Shown piece by piece: positions 1 through 9,531 of a stretch of 64,000 nucleotides of DNA (position 1 is its first letter; every line of letters begins with the position of its first letter). Below the pieces are notes generated by a model. The model did not search any database and was not told the DNA's origin. It saw only the letters and a list, made by a program, of their open reading frames with translations. The position numbers and the translations under genes were made by a program. The stretch lies in contig NZ_PYGK01000002.1 of assembly GCF_003014595.1 (NCBI RefSeq), positions 248,001 through 312,000 on the forward strand, read 5' to 3'. This stretch comes from Chitinophaga ginsengisoli. Lineage in GTDB: Bacteria > Bacteroidota > Bacteroidia > Chitinophagales > Chitinophagaceae.

Positions 1-789
1 ACCAAAGGTGTCACATTTACTAAGTGCTTTCTTAAACGGATCGTACGTATAAGGGTGGAAGCCATATCCCAGCAACGCCTCATGATTCTTCTTATTTTCC
101 ACGCCATACCGCTCGCTCAGTCCATTTAATTCAATGATAATACCTTTCAGGCTTTCATTCTGCAAGGTCTGTTTTGCGCCTTTCAACACCTCCGTCTCGA
201 AGCCTTCCACGTCAATTTTCAGGAGTATAGGAGATTGATGTTCCAGTACATTATCAAGCGTATCTATACTGATCTCTACCGTATCTGCCGCCTCTTCTCC
301 CACCACTACATGATTGGTCGTATCCAGGGAAGTGGTGAAATTCACTACTCCTGCAGCCGACCCTAAAGCGATGTTTAAAGCATGGACCCTGTCGCTCATA
401 TCATTGATGCGGATATTCGCCAGCAACTTCGCATAGGTGCCCGGAGCAGGTTCAATAGCGATCGTTTCTGCTTCTACATGAGCGGAAGCCAATACGGTAT
501 ATCCTCCTACATTGGCGCCCACGTCTACAAAAAGATCTCCTGCCCTTAACAGATGGAGTAAAAAGCTCATGTCCTGGAATTCATGCAGACCACAATATAA
601 ATTGCCCGTGGCCCCGGACATACCCTTTTGTACAATCAATTTCGATTTTACAGTAAACGGATAAATGACAGGATACGGCGTCAGCCTGGAGGAAATCTGC
701 CAGCCAATAAATCGGCAAATGGTCTGGAGCTTACGATCCGTACTTAAAGGATGATTGGCCAGAAATTTCAACGTGTTAAGAAGACTCAT
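1..789 (-). CDS. FkbM family methyltransferase (3' end off the window)
   Basis: An open frame of 263 codons starts at ATG 789 and runs off base 1 without a stop, so the C-terminus is missing. It carries a SAM-binding motif FVDVGANVGGYTVLAS near residues 85-100 and the later segment ILLKIDVEGFE typical of FkbM (Methyltransf_21) O-methyltransferases. Such enzymes often methylate sugar hydroxyls of surface polysaccharides. It is the last gene seen in the polysaccharide locus, 185 bp after the surface protein gene. The sugar acceptor is inferred from context only. Confidence 0.85.
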   Translation of the reverse strand, partial: MSLLNTLKFLANHPLSTDRKLQTICRFIGWQISSRLTPYPVIYPFTVKSKLIVQKGMSGATGNLYCGLHEFQDMSFLLHLLRAGDLFVDVGANVGGYTVLASAHVEAETIAIEPAPGTYAKLLANIRINDMSDRVHALNIALGSAAGVVNFTTSLDTTNHVVVGEEAADTVEISIDTLDNVLEHQSPILLKIDVEGFETEVLKGAKQTLQNESLKGIIIELNGLSERYGVENKKNHEALLGYGFHPYTYDPFKKALSKCDTFG

Positions 790-974
790 GGGATTGGTGC
801 TGTTATGGAGTTTATACGGGGTAAAAAGACATATTATGACAGTCCTCGCGTGTGTTGTTCACTTATCAGGATGTATTCCTTACTCTCTTAGAAAAATTGC
901 ATTCCGTCTTCAAACTACGATAAATTTCTGAGCCGGAAAATTTTTTCCGGCTCCAGCACTTCAACCTCATAAGT

Positions 975-2609
975 CTACCTGATCAGCACCAGGGATCCCT
1001 GTTGTTTCATCGGTTGACCTTTACTATCGGTATACGTCAACGCCCATACATAACTGCCTGCCGGTAAATACATCCCTTTCTGTGCGCCATCCCAGCCTAT
1101 CTCCGGATCATTCGTTTCGAATACGAGATTCCCCCATCGCCCGTAAACAGCCAGCCTGAATGCTGTCACCGCATCATTTACTTTCACCTTGAACACATCA
1201 TTCATCCCATCTCTGTTCGGACTGAAAGCCGTTGGTATATACACCGCACAATCCCGCGTTTCCATCTCAATACCGGCCTGCCCTTCTACTATACAACCAT
1301 GACTATCTGATACAGTATAACGGTACCAGCCGGCCTCCAGCTGTTGCAATGTGCTGTCAGATTGTGTGATATGCTTCTCGGGAATACTATACCTGTAAGG
1401 AGGTGTACCACCTGCAGGTGTCAGGATGATCCGGCCATTATGTACACTACTGCAGCTGGTATTCTTTACCGAAACATCCTGCAGAAAAAGTGCAGGCGGA
1501 TCAGTAATACGGATACCATCCAGCCTGTTGTAACAGCCATTCTCATCTTCCACTTTCATCGTATAATTACCGGCTGGTAAATGATCGAAGTCGGGTGTGC
1601 CGACACCATGAACAGCATTGTTCAAATAGTAACGGTATGGTGGCTGTCCGCCGGTTGTATTGATCTGTAAACTGTGCTGATCATCTCCATTGCATAAAGC
1701 GTCCGTCACGGTAAAAGAACTTGACAGATCGGATTCCACTATCTGCACTTTCCCCGAGATCTTCAAACCGGTTTTTGCCGTTACCGTCACTTTATACTCC
1801 CCAGCGGCAAGATTTGACAGGCGACTGCCCGTTTGCCCTCCCGGCTGCCACTCATAGGTAAAAGGGCCTGTTCCGGCTATTACTTTCACGGATATATTTC
1901 CTGTATTTCCCCCCTTACAGGTATTTGTTGCCGCAATACTGATCTCAGGCATTTCTCTCAGCTGTGGAGATAAATTGTCTATCAGCGCCACTACCCCGTA
2001 TTTACTATCGCATGCAGTGGATGATACAGTAGCATACACCGACAGATATTTGTAATCAGCAGAAGGATTCAGATTAGCGGAGTAACGCTGCCAGCTGGTA
2101 TGATAGAAGTCACGGGAATTCCACAACAGCTCAGCCGTATCTCCCGGCGTATTTCCTCCGTACACAGATACGTTGCCATAACATCCCTTGTAAACATAAG
2201 CAGCGTAATAAGCCAGGTCGAAGGACATATTATAGGATCGTCCTCCCCGCATAGGCATTATCAGTTCCTGCGCAATGCCTTCCAGGTATCCGGGTCCGCT
2301 GTGTAATCCTACATAAGATTTACCATCTGTAGGTGGCACATTTACCCTATACATGCCCGGTTGCACGTCGGGCGTCTGTGCCGCAATGACCCAGCCTGCA
2401 GGCGCTTTATTATCCTTGGGCTTATCTTCCAGTGAAGGATTGACCAATGGTATATCCTGCGCTATTACATAGTGGGCTGACATACCGGCAATAAATAAGC
2501 AAGAGATAAATTTCAGGCCGGCATAGGTTAATCTGTTTCCTCCAACAAAGAATGAGTGGCATGCGCTCACAATCTTCCATTGCCGGGGCAGACGGACAAT
2601 GATTTTCAT
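975..2609 (-). CDS. Secreted protein with SprB-like repeats and type IX secretion type B sorting domain
   Basis: The 544-residue product has a hydrophobic signal region at about residues 30-50 ending at AQ. A jelly-roll-like region follows (about 55-220), then three Cys-containing SprB-like repeats (about 225-455, each with a TGGxPPYxY-type core). The C-terminal gliding-motility-associated domain starts at YIPTAFSPNRDGMNDVF and ends in a basic residue. This domain marks substrates of the type IX secretion system, which attach to or leave the cell surface. The long n-region suggests the true start may be an internal Met. A TATATTTG -7 element lies at 2690-2683. The role, perhaps adhesion to the polysaccharide, is inferred. 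Confidence 0.85.
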   Translation of the reverse strand: MKIIVRLPRQWKIVSACHSFFVGGNRLTYAGLKFISCLFIAGMSAHYVIAQDIPLVNPSLEDKPKDNKAPAGWVIAAQTPDVQPGMYRVNVPPTDGKSYVGLHSGPGYLEGIAQELIMPMRGGRSYNMSFDLAYYAAYVYKGCYGNVSVYGGNTPGDTAELLWNSRDFYHTSWQRYSANLNPSADYKYLSVYATVSSTACDSKYGVVALIDNLSPQLREMPEISIAATNTCKGGNTGNISVKVIAGTGPFTYEWQPGGQTGSRLSNLAAGEYKVTVTAKTGLKISGKVQIVESDLSSSFTVTDALCNGDDQHSLQINTTGGQPPYRYYLNNAVHGVGTPDFDHLPAGNYTMKVEDENGCYNRLDGIRITDPPALFLQDVSVKNTSCSSVHNGRIILTPAGGTPPYRYSIPEKHITQSDSTLQQLEAGWYRYTVSDSHGCIVEGQAGIEMETRDCAVYIPTAFSPNRDGMNDVFKVKVNDAVTAFRLAVYGRWGNLVFETNDPEIGWDGAQKGMYLPAGSYVWALTYTDSKGQPMKQQGSLVLIR

Positions 2610-2682
2610 AGGTTCATAGGATAGGTGTCGTACTACTTATACGTAGTATGATGATAAATTAGTCTGGAATAATAGTCGGAAT

Positions 2683-2690
2683 CAAATATA
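2683..2690 (-). promoter_or_regulatory. Candidate -7 element (TATATTTG) for the SprB-like gene
   Basis: On the minus strand this matches the Bacteroidota -7 consensus TAnnTTTG exactly and lies about 70 bp ahead of the ATG at 2609. No clear TTG at -33 is visible. It suggests the two surface-protein/FkbM genes could have their own promoter. Confidence 0.4.
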
Positions 2691-2779
2691 CAAAAGTTAT
2701 TATATAACCCTTACTGGTAGCATTAATATTTTTAAATTTTACAATACATGAACAATGGAATTTCAATTGTTTTGTGGGA

Positions 2780-4546
2780 CTACCAGTCATTCCCAGCCAC
2801 TGTGGCTCTTGAAAGAATAGAATTAGCTGGCAGCGAATAGAGGAGGTCGCTCTTTAAAGATTGTAGTAATCTTAGTCTCTCTTGTCCCTCCGGAGAGTTT
2901 TTGCCGCCCTGTTTATACTTCTTATAGGCAACTACGGAGTCTCTGTAAATAGTCCACATCTGCGTCAGCCTGGCCACCAATTGTCTTTGCTGATCTGTCT
3001 CGGCCAGTTTAGCTGCATCTGCCAGTAGTTTATCAGATTGGGTCAGATAATCATCCGGTACCTGCAGTAAATAAGACGGATCAAAAAATACTATTTTAGC
3101 GTGCACACCTGCATTGGCGCCGTTAGCGAATATATCCTGCGACCAGAACTTCTCCCAAATTGCATAATAAGCCTTCAGTTTAGGCCCACCCTGTTTGCCG
3201 GCCGCATTCCTATACCAGTCATCCAGCAGCGCGTCCACATCCTGGTTGGGGTTCCATAACAATTTAGCCATCACCCAGGGTTTAGGTCCTTCGCCCCAGT
3301 TGGGGTACAGCTCACCATAATAATACCTCACTTTATGTGCGTACCCCCATGCAAGGTATTCCTGCATAGAATGAAACCAGACTCTCGGCAATAAATACAT
3401 AAAACCATACACATAATCATACCAGCCCAATGACGATGCCGCCTGCGCCCAACGTTCTGTCAGGTCCTGATCTGTCTTTTTAACGGAACTGGCGCCCCAG
3501 CGTAGTCGTTCAAAAGCAATGAAAGGAATGATATCTTTATCGACCTTATTATCTGAAGGAGGTTCAGCTACGGAAGTATAGGCAAGCACAGGATATTTCT
3601 TTCCCGGATACACCTTCCTCACCTTATTTACCACATCATTGGCCCAGGCATAATACTGATCGGAAAAATTGGAAAATCCTACTGCGTTCTTCACACTTAA
3701 ACTCCGGGCATTATTACCTGATTCATTAAAGTTCTGGGAGTCATTAATACCAAGGGAGTAATTCGTTGCATCTTTATGCTGACCGAACCAGCTGACAATC
3801 TCTTTCGATGCGGCATCGGCGATGCCATTCGCCGTAAAGTCAGGCTGCCAGCCCTGATCGTTATTAGTCTGAGGCAGGATCTTCTTTCCCTTTACCTCCG
3901 GATAAAACTCAGGATTAGACCTGGCAAACTTCTCCGGTGGAAACAGGTTCCTCAGGTTATGAGAAGCGTCTACCCGGCTTCTTAGCCTGTTGAACCGCCC
4001 CCATTGATTCATCGGAATGGTATTTTTGTCTATCCAGATAGGAGATATTGCGCGTGACAGATACGCGGGATTGTCGACAATCTTAACAGTAGGGACCTGT
4101 AGTGTGCTCAGTTTAGGAACCACTGTTCCCACGTCGGTAGGTATCAGCCATCGCACCCCTACAAATCTCTCCAGGAAATCATATACCCCGAATTCCGTCC
4201 CCCAGTCGCTGCCACCGAGAATAACAAAATTATTCCCATCGACCGACTGCAGGATGAATCCATCTTCATCCAGGTTTCCGTTGTCTATACCTCTATAAGC
4301 GCCTTTACCCACATACAGGTTAGATGTCCCCTGCGCCGCGTTCCGGATAGGCAGCGTAGCGCCGGTACTCTTTTGCAGGTATTGCTGTAACATCTTCGCG
4401 GCAAACTGTACCTGGTCACTCGCGTCTTTCGCGATAACGATCCCTGCTACGGCCACATTGTTTTTCACAAGGACGATGGCCTGTGCGCTGCTGATAAAAG
4501 CGCCTGATAATACTGCCAGTAATAAAAATGTCTTTTTCATGTTCAC
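2780..4546 (-). CDS. Exported DUF4838 / glycoside-hydrolase-like protein
   Basis: The 588-residue protein begins with a clear signal peptide (MNMKKTFLLLAVLSGAFISSAQA). An alpha-glucuronidase-N-terminal-like segment follows (about residues 30-140, YLQKSTGATLPI... LYVGKGAYRG), then the DUF4838 region with many Trp and Tyr residues (WYDYVYGFMYLLPRVW, YYYGELYPNWGEGP). DUF4838 proteins resemble TIM-barrel glycosidases but no activity can be assigned from sequence. It lies 46 bp after the aminotransferase gene, so a role in trimming or handling the polysaccharide outside the cytoplasm is plausible. Confidence 0.75.
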   Translation of the reverse strand: MNMKKTFLLLAVLSGAFISSAQAIVLVKNNVAVAGIVIAKDASDQVQFAAKMLQQYLQKSTGATLPIRNAAQGTSNLYVGKGAYRGIDNGNLDEDGFILQSVDGNNFVILGGSDWGTEFGVYDFLERFVGVRWLIPTDVGTVVPKLSTLQVPTVKIVDNPAYLSRAISPIWIDKNTIPMNQWGRFNRLRSRVDASHNLRNLFPPEKFARSNPEFYPEVKGKKILPQTNNDQGWQPDFTANGIADAASKEIVSWFGQHKDATNYSLGINDSQNFNESGNNARSLSVKNAVGFSNFSDQYYAWANDVVNKVRKVYPGKKYPVLAYTSVAEPPSDNKVDKDIIPFIAFERLRWGASSVKKTDQDLTERWAQAASSLGWYDYVYGFMYLLPRVWFHSMQEYLAWGYAHKVRYYYGELYPNWGEGPKPWVMAKLLWNPNQDVDALLDDWYRNAAGKQGGPKLKAYYAIWEKFWSQDIFANGANAGVHAKIVFFDPSYLLQVPDDYLTQSDKLLADAAKLAETDQQRQLVARLTQMWTIYRDSVVAYKKYKQGGKNSPEGQERLRLLQSLKSDLLYSLPANSILSRATVAGNDW

Positions 4547-4592
4547 GTTTTTTTATCACGCAACCACATCTTTATTCTGTTGTATCCTTTCC

Positions 4593-5735
4593 CTACACCT
4601 TCTGCGGCTGCATTACTTCGTTGAATATATTGATAACCCTATCGAGGTCATTTTGAGTGAGGTTTGATCCGCTGGGCAAACAAAGCCCCTGATCAAACAA
4701 TCTTTCCGAGGTACCATTCTCATAAGCAGGAGCGGCTTCAAACACCGGTTGCAGATGCATCGGTTTCCATAAAGGCCTTGATTCTATATTTTCCTTCTCT
4801 AATGCAAGTCTCAGGTCTTCCCGGGTAACGCCGTTACTTTCTGCGGGATTGACCAATATTGTAGTCAGCCACCTGTTGGAATAAAATCCCTCCGGTTCTA
4901 TAACAAAAGTAATGCCCGGAAAATCGCCCAGCTGATTTAAGTAATATTCATGGTTAGCCCGTCTCTGCGCCACCCGCTCGTTCAGTACTTCCATCTGCCC
5001 TCTTCCTATGCCTGCGCATACATTGCTCATGCGGTAATTATACCCTATCTGGCTATGCTGATAATGTGGTGCAGGATCCTTGGCCTGTGTAGCCAGGAAA
5101 CGTGCTTTTTTAATCAGTGCTTCATCATTCCCTGTTAAGGCTCCGCCGCCACTGGTGGTAATGATCTTATTGCCGTTAAAACTGAGTATGCCCAGTTGAC
5201 CGAAGGTACCACAGGCTTTACCCCGGAAAGTGGAGCCCAATGCTTCCGCAGCATCTTCCACCACGGGAATATCATATGCGGCCGCAATAGCCATTATTTC
5301 ATCCATTTTTACGGGCATTCCGTATAAATGCACCGGAATGACCGCTTTGGGCTTTTTGCCATGCGCTATCCTGTCCTTAATGGCTTCTTCCAGCAACTCC
5401 GGGTCCATCCCCCAGGTGTCTTCCTCACTGTCTACAAACACCGGTACCGCACCCTGATAAACAATCGGATTGGCAGAGGCAGCGAATGTCAGACTCTGGC
5501 AGATCACCTCGTCATCTTTTCCAACGCCCAGTAAAATAAGTGCCAGGTGTAAAGCCGCCGTTCCGGAGGATAATGCGGCCACATGACCTGCTCCGGTATA
5601 AGTGGCCAGGTCATGCTCAAAACCGTCCACATGAGGTCCTAAAGGCGCAATCCAGTTAGTTTTAAAAGCCTCCTGTACATATTCAAGTTCCTTGTTGCCC
5701 ATATGGGGAGATGAAAGCCAGATTTTTGTATTCAC
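4593..5735 (-). CDS. DegT/DnrJ/EryC1/StrS sugar aminotransferase (PglE/WcfR-like)
   Basis: The 380-residue PLP enzyme has the family hallmarks: a SSGTAALHLAL pocket near residue 57, VEDAAEALGS around residue 160, and the Schiff-base lysine K190 in FNGNKIITTSGGG. These enzymes add an amino group at C4 of UDP-4-keto-6-deoxy-HexNAc. The substrate could come from the CapD-type dehydratase at 26653-28584. It lies 28 bp after the phosphoglycosyl transferase, the same pairing seen in PglE/PglC and in Bacteroides WcfR/WcfS, so its product may be the first sugar of the repeat unit (inference). No PglD-type acetyltransferase is present. Confidence 0.88.
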   Translation of the reverse strand: MNTKIWLSSPHMGNKELEYVQEAFKTNWIAPLGPHVDGFEHDLATYTGAGHVAALSSGTAALHLALILLGVGKDDEVICQSLTFAASANPIVYQGAVPVFVDSEEDTWGMDPELLEEAIKDRIAHGKKPKAVIPVHLYGMPVKMDEIMAIAAAYDIPVVEDAAEALGSTFRGKACGTFGQLGILSFNGNKIITTSGGGALTGNDEALIKKARFLATQAKDPAPHYQHSQIGYNYRMSNVCAGIGRGQMEVLNERVAQRRANHEYYLNQLGDFPGITFVIEPEGFYSNRWLTTILVNPAESNGVTREDLRLALEKENIESRPLWKPMHLQPVFEAAPAYENGTSERLFDQGLCLPSGSNLTQNDLDRVINIFNEVMQPQKV

Positions 5736-5763
5736 GTGTAATGTTTAAAGTTTTTGTATTGAC

Positions 5764-6381
5764 TCACCGGGGATCATTCCCGGTAAATTTCTCCATAGAA
5801 ACTGATGACGCAGAACTGATACCTTCGGATTGTATTACCTTCAGCACCGTCATCCGCAGGATCTTCACATCCAGCGCAAAGCTGATATTATCTACATAGT
5901 AGGCATCATATGCAAACCGCTCAGACCAGCTCACGGCATTTCTGCCATTCACCTGCGCCCAACCCGTAATACCCGGTTTTACGTTATGCCTTTTCCATTG
6001 CAGGTCATTGTACAATGGCAGATATTCTACTAATAAGGGGCGGGGGCCTACCAGGCTCATATCCCCTTTTAAAACATTCAGTAACTGTGGCAGTTCATCC
6101 AGGGAGGTCTTTCTGATAAACTTTCCTACCGGGGTCAGCCTTGCCTCATCAGGCAGCAGTTGTCCGTCAGCCGCCCGTTTATCATTCATTGTTTTAAACT
6201 TGACCACTCTGAATACCTTTCCATTCCTGCCGGGCCGGGGTTGCAGAAAGAAAGGCTTTCCATCATTGGCCCAATAGAGGAATATAGTAAGCACCACCAG
6301 CAAGGGTGAGAGCACTATCAGCCCTACAAGCGCTATCGTGCTGTCCAGTAATGGCTTAATGATCTTACTATACAACTGCAT
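5764..6381 (-). CDS. Initiating phosphoglycosyl transferase (PglC/WcfS-type bacterial sugar transferase)
   Basis: The 205-residue protein has one N-terminal re-entrant membrane helix (about residues 13-36) and the core of monotopic phosphoglycosyl transferases: VVKFKTM at 59-65, catalytic Asp95-Glu96 in SLDELPQLLNVLKGDMSLVG, and the PRP motif. It transfers a sugar-1-phosphate from UDP-sugar to undecaprenyl phosphate at the inner membrane, starting repeat-unit assembly. Its length matches the small PglC class rather than WbaP. The start overlaps the end of the preceding glycosyltransferase by 14 bp. Confidence 0.93.
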   Translation of the reverse strand: MQLYSKIIKPLLDSTIALVGLIVLSPLLVVLTIFLYWANDGKPFFLQPRPGRNGKVFRVVKFKTMNDKRAADGQLLPDEARLTPVGKFIRKTSLDELPQLLNVLKGDMSLVGPRPLLVEYLPLYNDLQWKRHNVKPGITGWAQVNGRNAVSWSERFAYDAYYVDNISFALDVKILRMTVLKVIQSEGISSASSVSMEKFTGNDPR

Positions 6382-7633
6382 TGCTCAGTCTACTGGTTTT
6401 TATTATTTTCTGTTGTATGAAATCTATATATCGTAATGCCAGTACCTGCCTGTCAAAATTCTGCTTCGCATAAGCAAAACCATTCTCTCCCTCTTTCACG
6501 ATCCTGTCTGGCTGTAACAGGTATTCCCGGATGATACGGTTGTACTCAGCAATATTCTCAGGCTCCACATAAGCGCCTGCCTCCGCTGTTTCCACCAGCT
6601 CCCGGGATACGCCATCAATAGCCATCAGGATAGGCTTTTTACAGGCCATATAATCAAACGTCTTATTGGAGTAAACTGTTTTGAAAGTATCTGCTTTCTT
6701 TAACACGGAAGCGCCCATTTCAGACGCCAGTATGTATTTAAACACCTCCCGTTTAGGCACCGGATCGAGGAAACGTACATTTGTCACCTTCATTTCCTCC
6801 GCTACCTGTTGCAGGCGCTTTTTGTCCATTCCCTGGCCGATCAGCAGGAACAGTACAGGCGTATCTTCCAGTTGCTTACCTGCTTTCAATACCTGTTCCA
6901 GGTCATTGGCTACGCCGTGAGCGCCTACATAAGTGATCACAAAATGACCGTTCAGGCGGTGCTCCTCCCGGAATGCATCCCTGTCGAAGGTATTCAGCAG
7001 GTTGTCTGACAAGGTAAAGTCTGCCGCATTGGGAATGAAGATCAGCTTCTCTTCCGGTACGTTCTTTTTATCCCTTAAAGTATTGTAAAATGCCGGTGTC
7101 AGTACATTGATGAGAGATGCCTTCCGGTAAATGAAAGCCTCAAACCAACAAGCCAACTTTATGATCATTTTATTTTTAAGCACACCTGAATCAATAGCCG
7201 ATTCCGGCCATAAGTCCCTCACTTCAAACAGGAAAGGCACACGCTTCGCCCGGGACAGCACATACCCAGAGAAGCCTACAAATAAAGGTGGTGAGGTAAC
7301 GATCGCTACATCAAAATCGCCTTTTACCTTAAACAGTCCTGCCCATAAAGAAGAGAACATAAAGCAGAAATATCCCCATAAACGCCCCAGGAAGTTGCGG
7401 TTGTAAGACTCCGATACATGACACCTCCACACGGTTACATCTCCCTGCTGTTTCTTTACGAAATATTTCTTCTTGTACTCCGCACGTTTCTCCGAACCGT
7501 TGGCGTGCATCATCCCTGCCAGCACGGTTACACGATGGCCCTGATCAGACCATGTCTTTGTTATTTCATTCCACCTGGAGCCTCCGGGATCATCTTCTTC
7601 TAAAAAATACTGGTGAATCAGTAAGATCTTCAT
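6368..7633 (-). CDS. Glycosyltransferase family 4 (WbuB-like)
   Basis: The 421-residue protein has the two-lobed GT-B layout. The N-terminal lobe starts MKILLIHQYFLEEDDPGGSRW, a sequence typical of WbuB-like enzymes. The donor-binding lobe (about 215-390) includes ITYVGAHGVANDLEQVL and MGASVLKKADTFKTVYSNKTFDY. It should add one sugar to the lipid-linked repeat on the cytoplasmic face. It follows the heparinase-like gene by 2 bp and overlaps the sugar transferase, so these are translationally linked. Confidence 0.88.
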   Translation of the reverse strand: MKILLIHQYFLEEDDPGGSRWNEITKTWSDQGHRVTVLAGMMHANGSEKRAEYKKKYFVKKQQGDVTVWRCHVSESYNRNFLGRLWGYFCFMFSSLWAGLFKVKGDFDVAIVTSPPLFVGFSGYVLSRAKRVPFLFEVRDLWPESAIDSGVLKNKMIIKLACWFEAFIYRKASLINVLTPAFYNTLRDKKNVPEEKLIFIPNAADFTLSDNLLNTFDRDAFREEHRLNGHFVITYVGAHGVANDLEQVLKAGKQLEDTPVLFLLIGQGMDKKRLQQVAEEMKVTNVRFLDPVPKREVFKYILASEMGASVLKKADTFKTVYSNKTFDYMACKKPILMAIDGVSRELVETAEAGAYVEPENIAEYNRIIREYLLQPDRIVKEGENGFAYAKQNFDRQVLALRYIDFIQQKIIKTSRLSNAVV

Positions 7634-7635
7634 AA

Positions 7636-9531
7636 CTATCTATTTAAACTTATCTCTGTGATGATTGCATACTGGTCTGTGGTAAATATGAACTCCCGGC
7701 TCTCTTCCCTTACGCCATACAGCGAAGAATAAGCCCCGGTCCTTTCCTCTGCCTTCAGTACATTTCCCTGCAGGTCCCTGGCTTTCCAGGTTATCGCTTT
7801 GGGCAATGTAGTATGCCATAGCTGACGCATTCTCAACAACGGCGGCTTGTTCATGATATAGTCTTCCACCCGCCAGAAAGGCTCGCCTTTTTTCTTCTTC
7901 ACTACACGCCTGTGAGTAATGTCCGGTCCTGCATGCTGAAAAGCTGAGATGATCCCTTCCCATATATACTCATCCGTTGTTTCATACAGCGACGCATTTT
8001 TACTTTGCGTCCAGTTATACCAGATAAACCGCGGACCTTTCTCCATCTGGTCATAATCATCCAGCATCACCGTGTTATGGGAAGCCGTACCCATGAAATA
8101 CCGCAAGGTCTGATCGTTGGTGTTATACTTATAACTGCCGGCATCCATCAGGATATTCTCTCCTTTATACCAGATGTCAAGGTGAAGATTGTCAGCCTGA
8201 GATGGTCTGTCACGGTGATCACCGCAACGCAGGAACGTGAGGGTATCCTGCTCCCGGCACAGGTAAAAACCACCATCCGGATAACTGAACAACCCATTCA
8301 GCTCCTTCGGAGCTACTTCTGTTTCCGCAGGTATTTTACCATACCAGTATACATCTTCGTAAATCCCCGGGAGTGCTGCATCAGTGTCCAGCACCACTGC
8401 CAGTGCCTGTAGCTGCGGCCGGTAATCGCGGTACTGCTGGTTATTCAACCGGAAGAACAGCGCGCCGTCATTGGCCCCGTAGTTGGGCAGCCAACCATTG
8501 CTGTCGTTCATACAGGAACGCAGGAACTGCACTGATTTCTCCGCCCGCTCTGTAACTACAGCTGGAAAGCTTTCTCCATTCAATTCACCGAGGCGGATGC
8601 CCCAGGTTAACAGCTGTACTACCACCCTGTGATAATTCATGGAGAACTGCAGATAACTGCCATCAGGATAGATCTGGTATTCCACCTCCTGTATCAGCCA
8701 TTTCCGGCCCTTTTCCTTCCACATAGCCGCATTCGGAAATGCAGGATATAACAGGCCGCCCAGGTAGAGGGCCAGCGTTTCCGTGATCGCGTGGTTGTTT
8801 CTCACAGCAATCCGGGAGAAGTGGATGTTCTCATACACATGATGCAGCTGCCAGTAAATAGCATGCTGGATCTCTTCAAACACCTGTTCAGTGAGGTGGG
8901 CCGAATTGCGGTAATAGTACAATGCAAAGGTCCAGTTCAGCACCCGCAGACTTATCTCCTGACTACACTTGTAATGAGGCCCGCAATTCACCTTATTGCC
9001 CTTTATCCAGGAAAGGATATTGCTCAGCACAAAAGCGGCGCAATCCTCCTTAAAATGATAATCATAGCGAATGACGTCATACAGGTAGGCAAACCTCGCC
9101 CTCTCCCATACAAACTTGATATCGCCGGCTTTCTTGGAATAATCTTCTATCTCCGTCCAGTGTTTATCCCGTTCATACACGAAACCACTATCAGGATTTC
9201 TCATCCAGTCACTGTCAATACCCAGGTCTATCATCTTCCCGTTGAAGAACAACAGTTTACCGGCCTTTATCTCCTTATAACGGGTAGCAAGACCTGCCTC
9301 CGGATTACGGGGAATGGTCAGCTCTTCCCTGCTGCCGAAAAAGAACTTTACAGACTGGTTCTTCCAGCTGTCCAGCGACAGGTACCTCACCTTAGCCGGC
9401 GTGCCGGGAAAACGCTTTTTAAGCCTTCCTGTACGCCTGTTGAGTTCATACACAGACCGGAAAGCAATATATCTCCAGCCCATGTTATGCACCACCTTCA
9501 TACCTTTCTGTAAGGTCTTCCAACTACTCAT
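7636..9531 (-). CDS. Heparinase II/III-like (alginate-lyase-family) protein
   Basis: The 631-residue protein has an alpha-toroid domain (about residues 100-380) with the AVRNNHAITETLALYLGGLL signature. A beta-sandwich C-terminal domain follows (about 400-630) with the ADNLHLDIWYKGENILMDAG and ASHNTVMLDD motifs of Hepar_II_III. No signal peptide is visible. Members that sit inside polysaccharide loci beside WecB and WbuB-like genes are common, but their reaction is not settled. The usual HGHAD string reads RPSQAD here, so lyase activity is uncertain. The start overlaps wecB by 4 bp. Confidence 0.85.
   Translation of the reverse strand: MSSWKTLQKGMKVVHNMGWRYIAFRSVYELNRRTGRLKKRFPGTPAKVRYLSLDSWKNQSVKFFFGSREELTIPRNPEAGLATRYKEIKAGKLLFFNGKMIDLGIDSDWMRNPDSGFVYERDKHWTEIEDYSKKAGDIKFVWERARFAYLYDVIRYDYHFKEDCAAFVLSNILSWIKGNKVNCGPHYKCSQEISLRVLNWTFALYYYRNSAHLTEQVFEEIQHAIYWQLHHVYENIHFSRIAVRNNHAITETLALYLGGLLYPAFPNAAMWKEKGRKWLIQEVEYQIYPDGSYLQFSMNYHRVVVQLLTWGIRLGELNGESFPAVVTERAEKSVQFLRSCMNDSNGWLPNYGANDGALFFRLNNQQYRDYRPQLQALAVVLDTDAALPGIYEDVYWYGKIPAETEVAPKELNGLFSYPDGGFYLCREQDTLTFLRCGDHRDRPSQADNLHLDIWYKGENILMDAGSYKYNTNDQTLRYFMGTASHNTVMLDDYDQMEKGPRFIWYNWTQSKNASLYETTDEYIWEGIISAFQHAGPDITHRRVVKKKKGEPFWRVEDYIMNKPPLLRMRQLWHTTLPKAITWKARDLQGNVLKAEERTGAYSSLYGVREESREFIFTTDQYAIITEISLNR

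Noticed and set aside
8791-9513. 240-codon plus-strand open frame
   Set aside because: It lies antisense to the heparinase-like gene, which has clear domain motifs; the plus frame has none.
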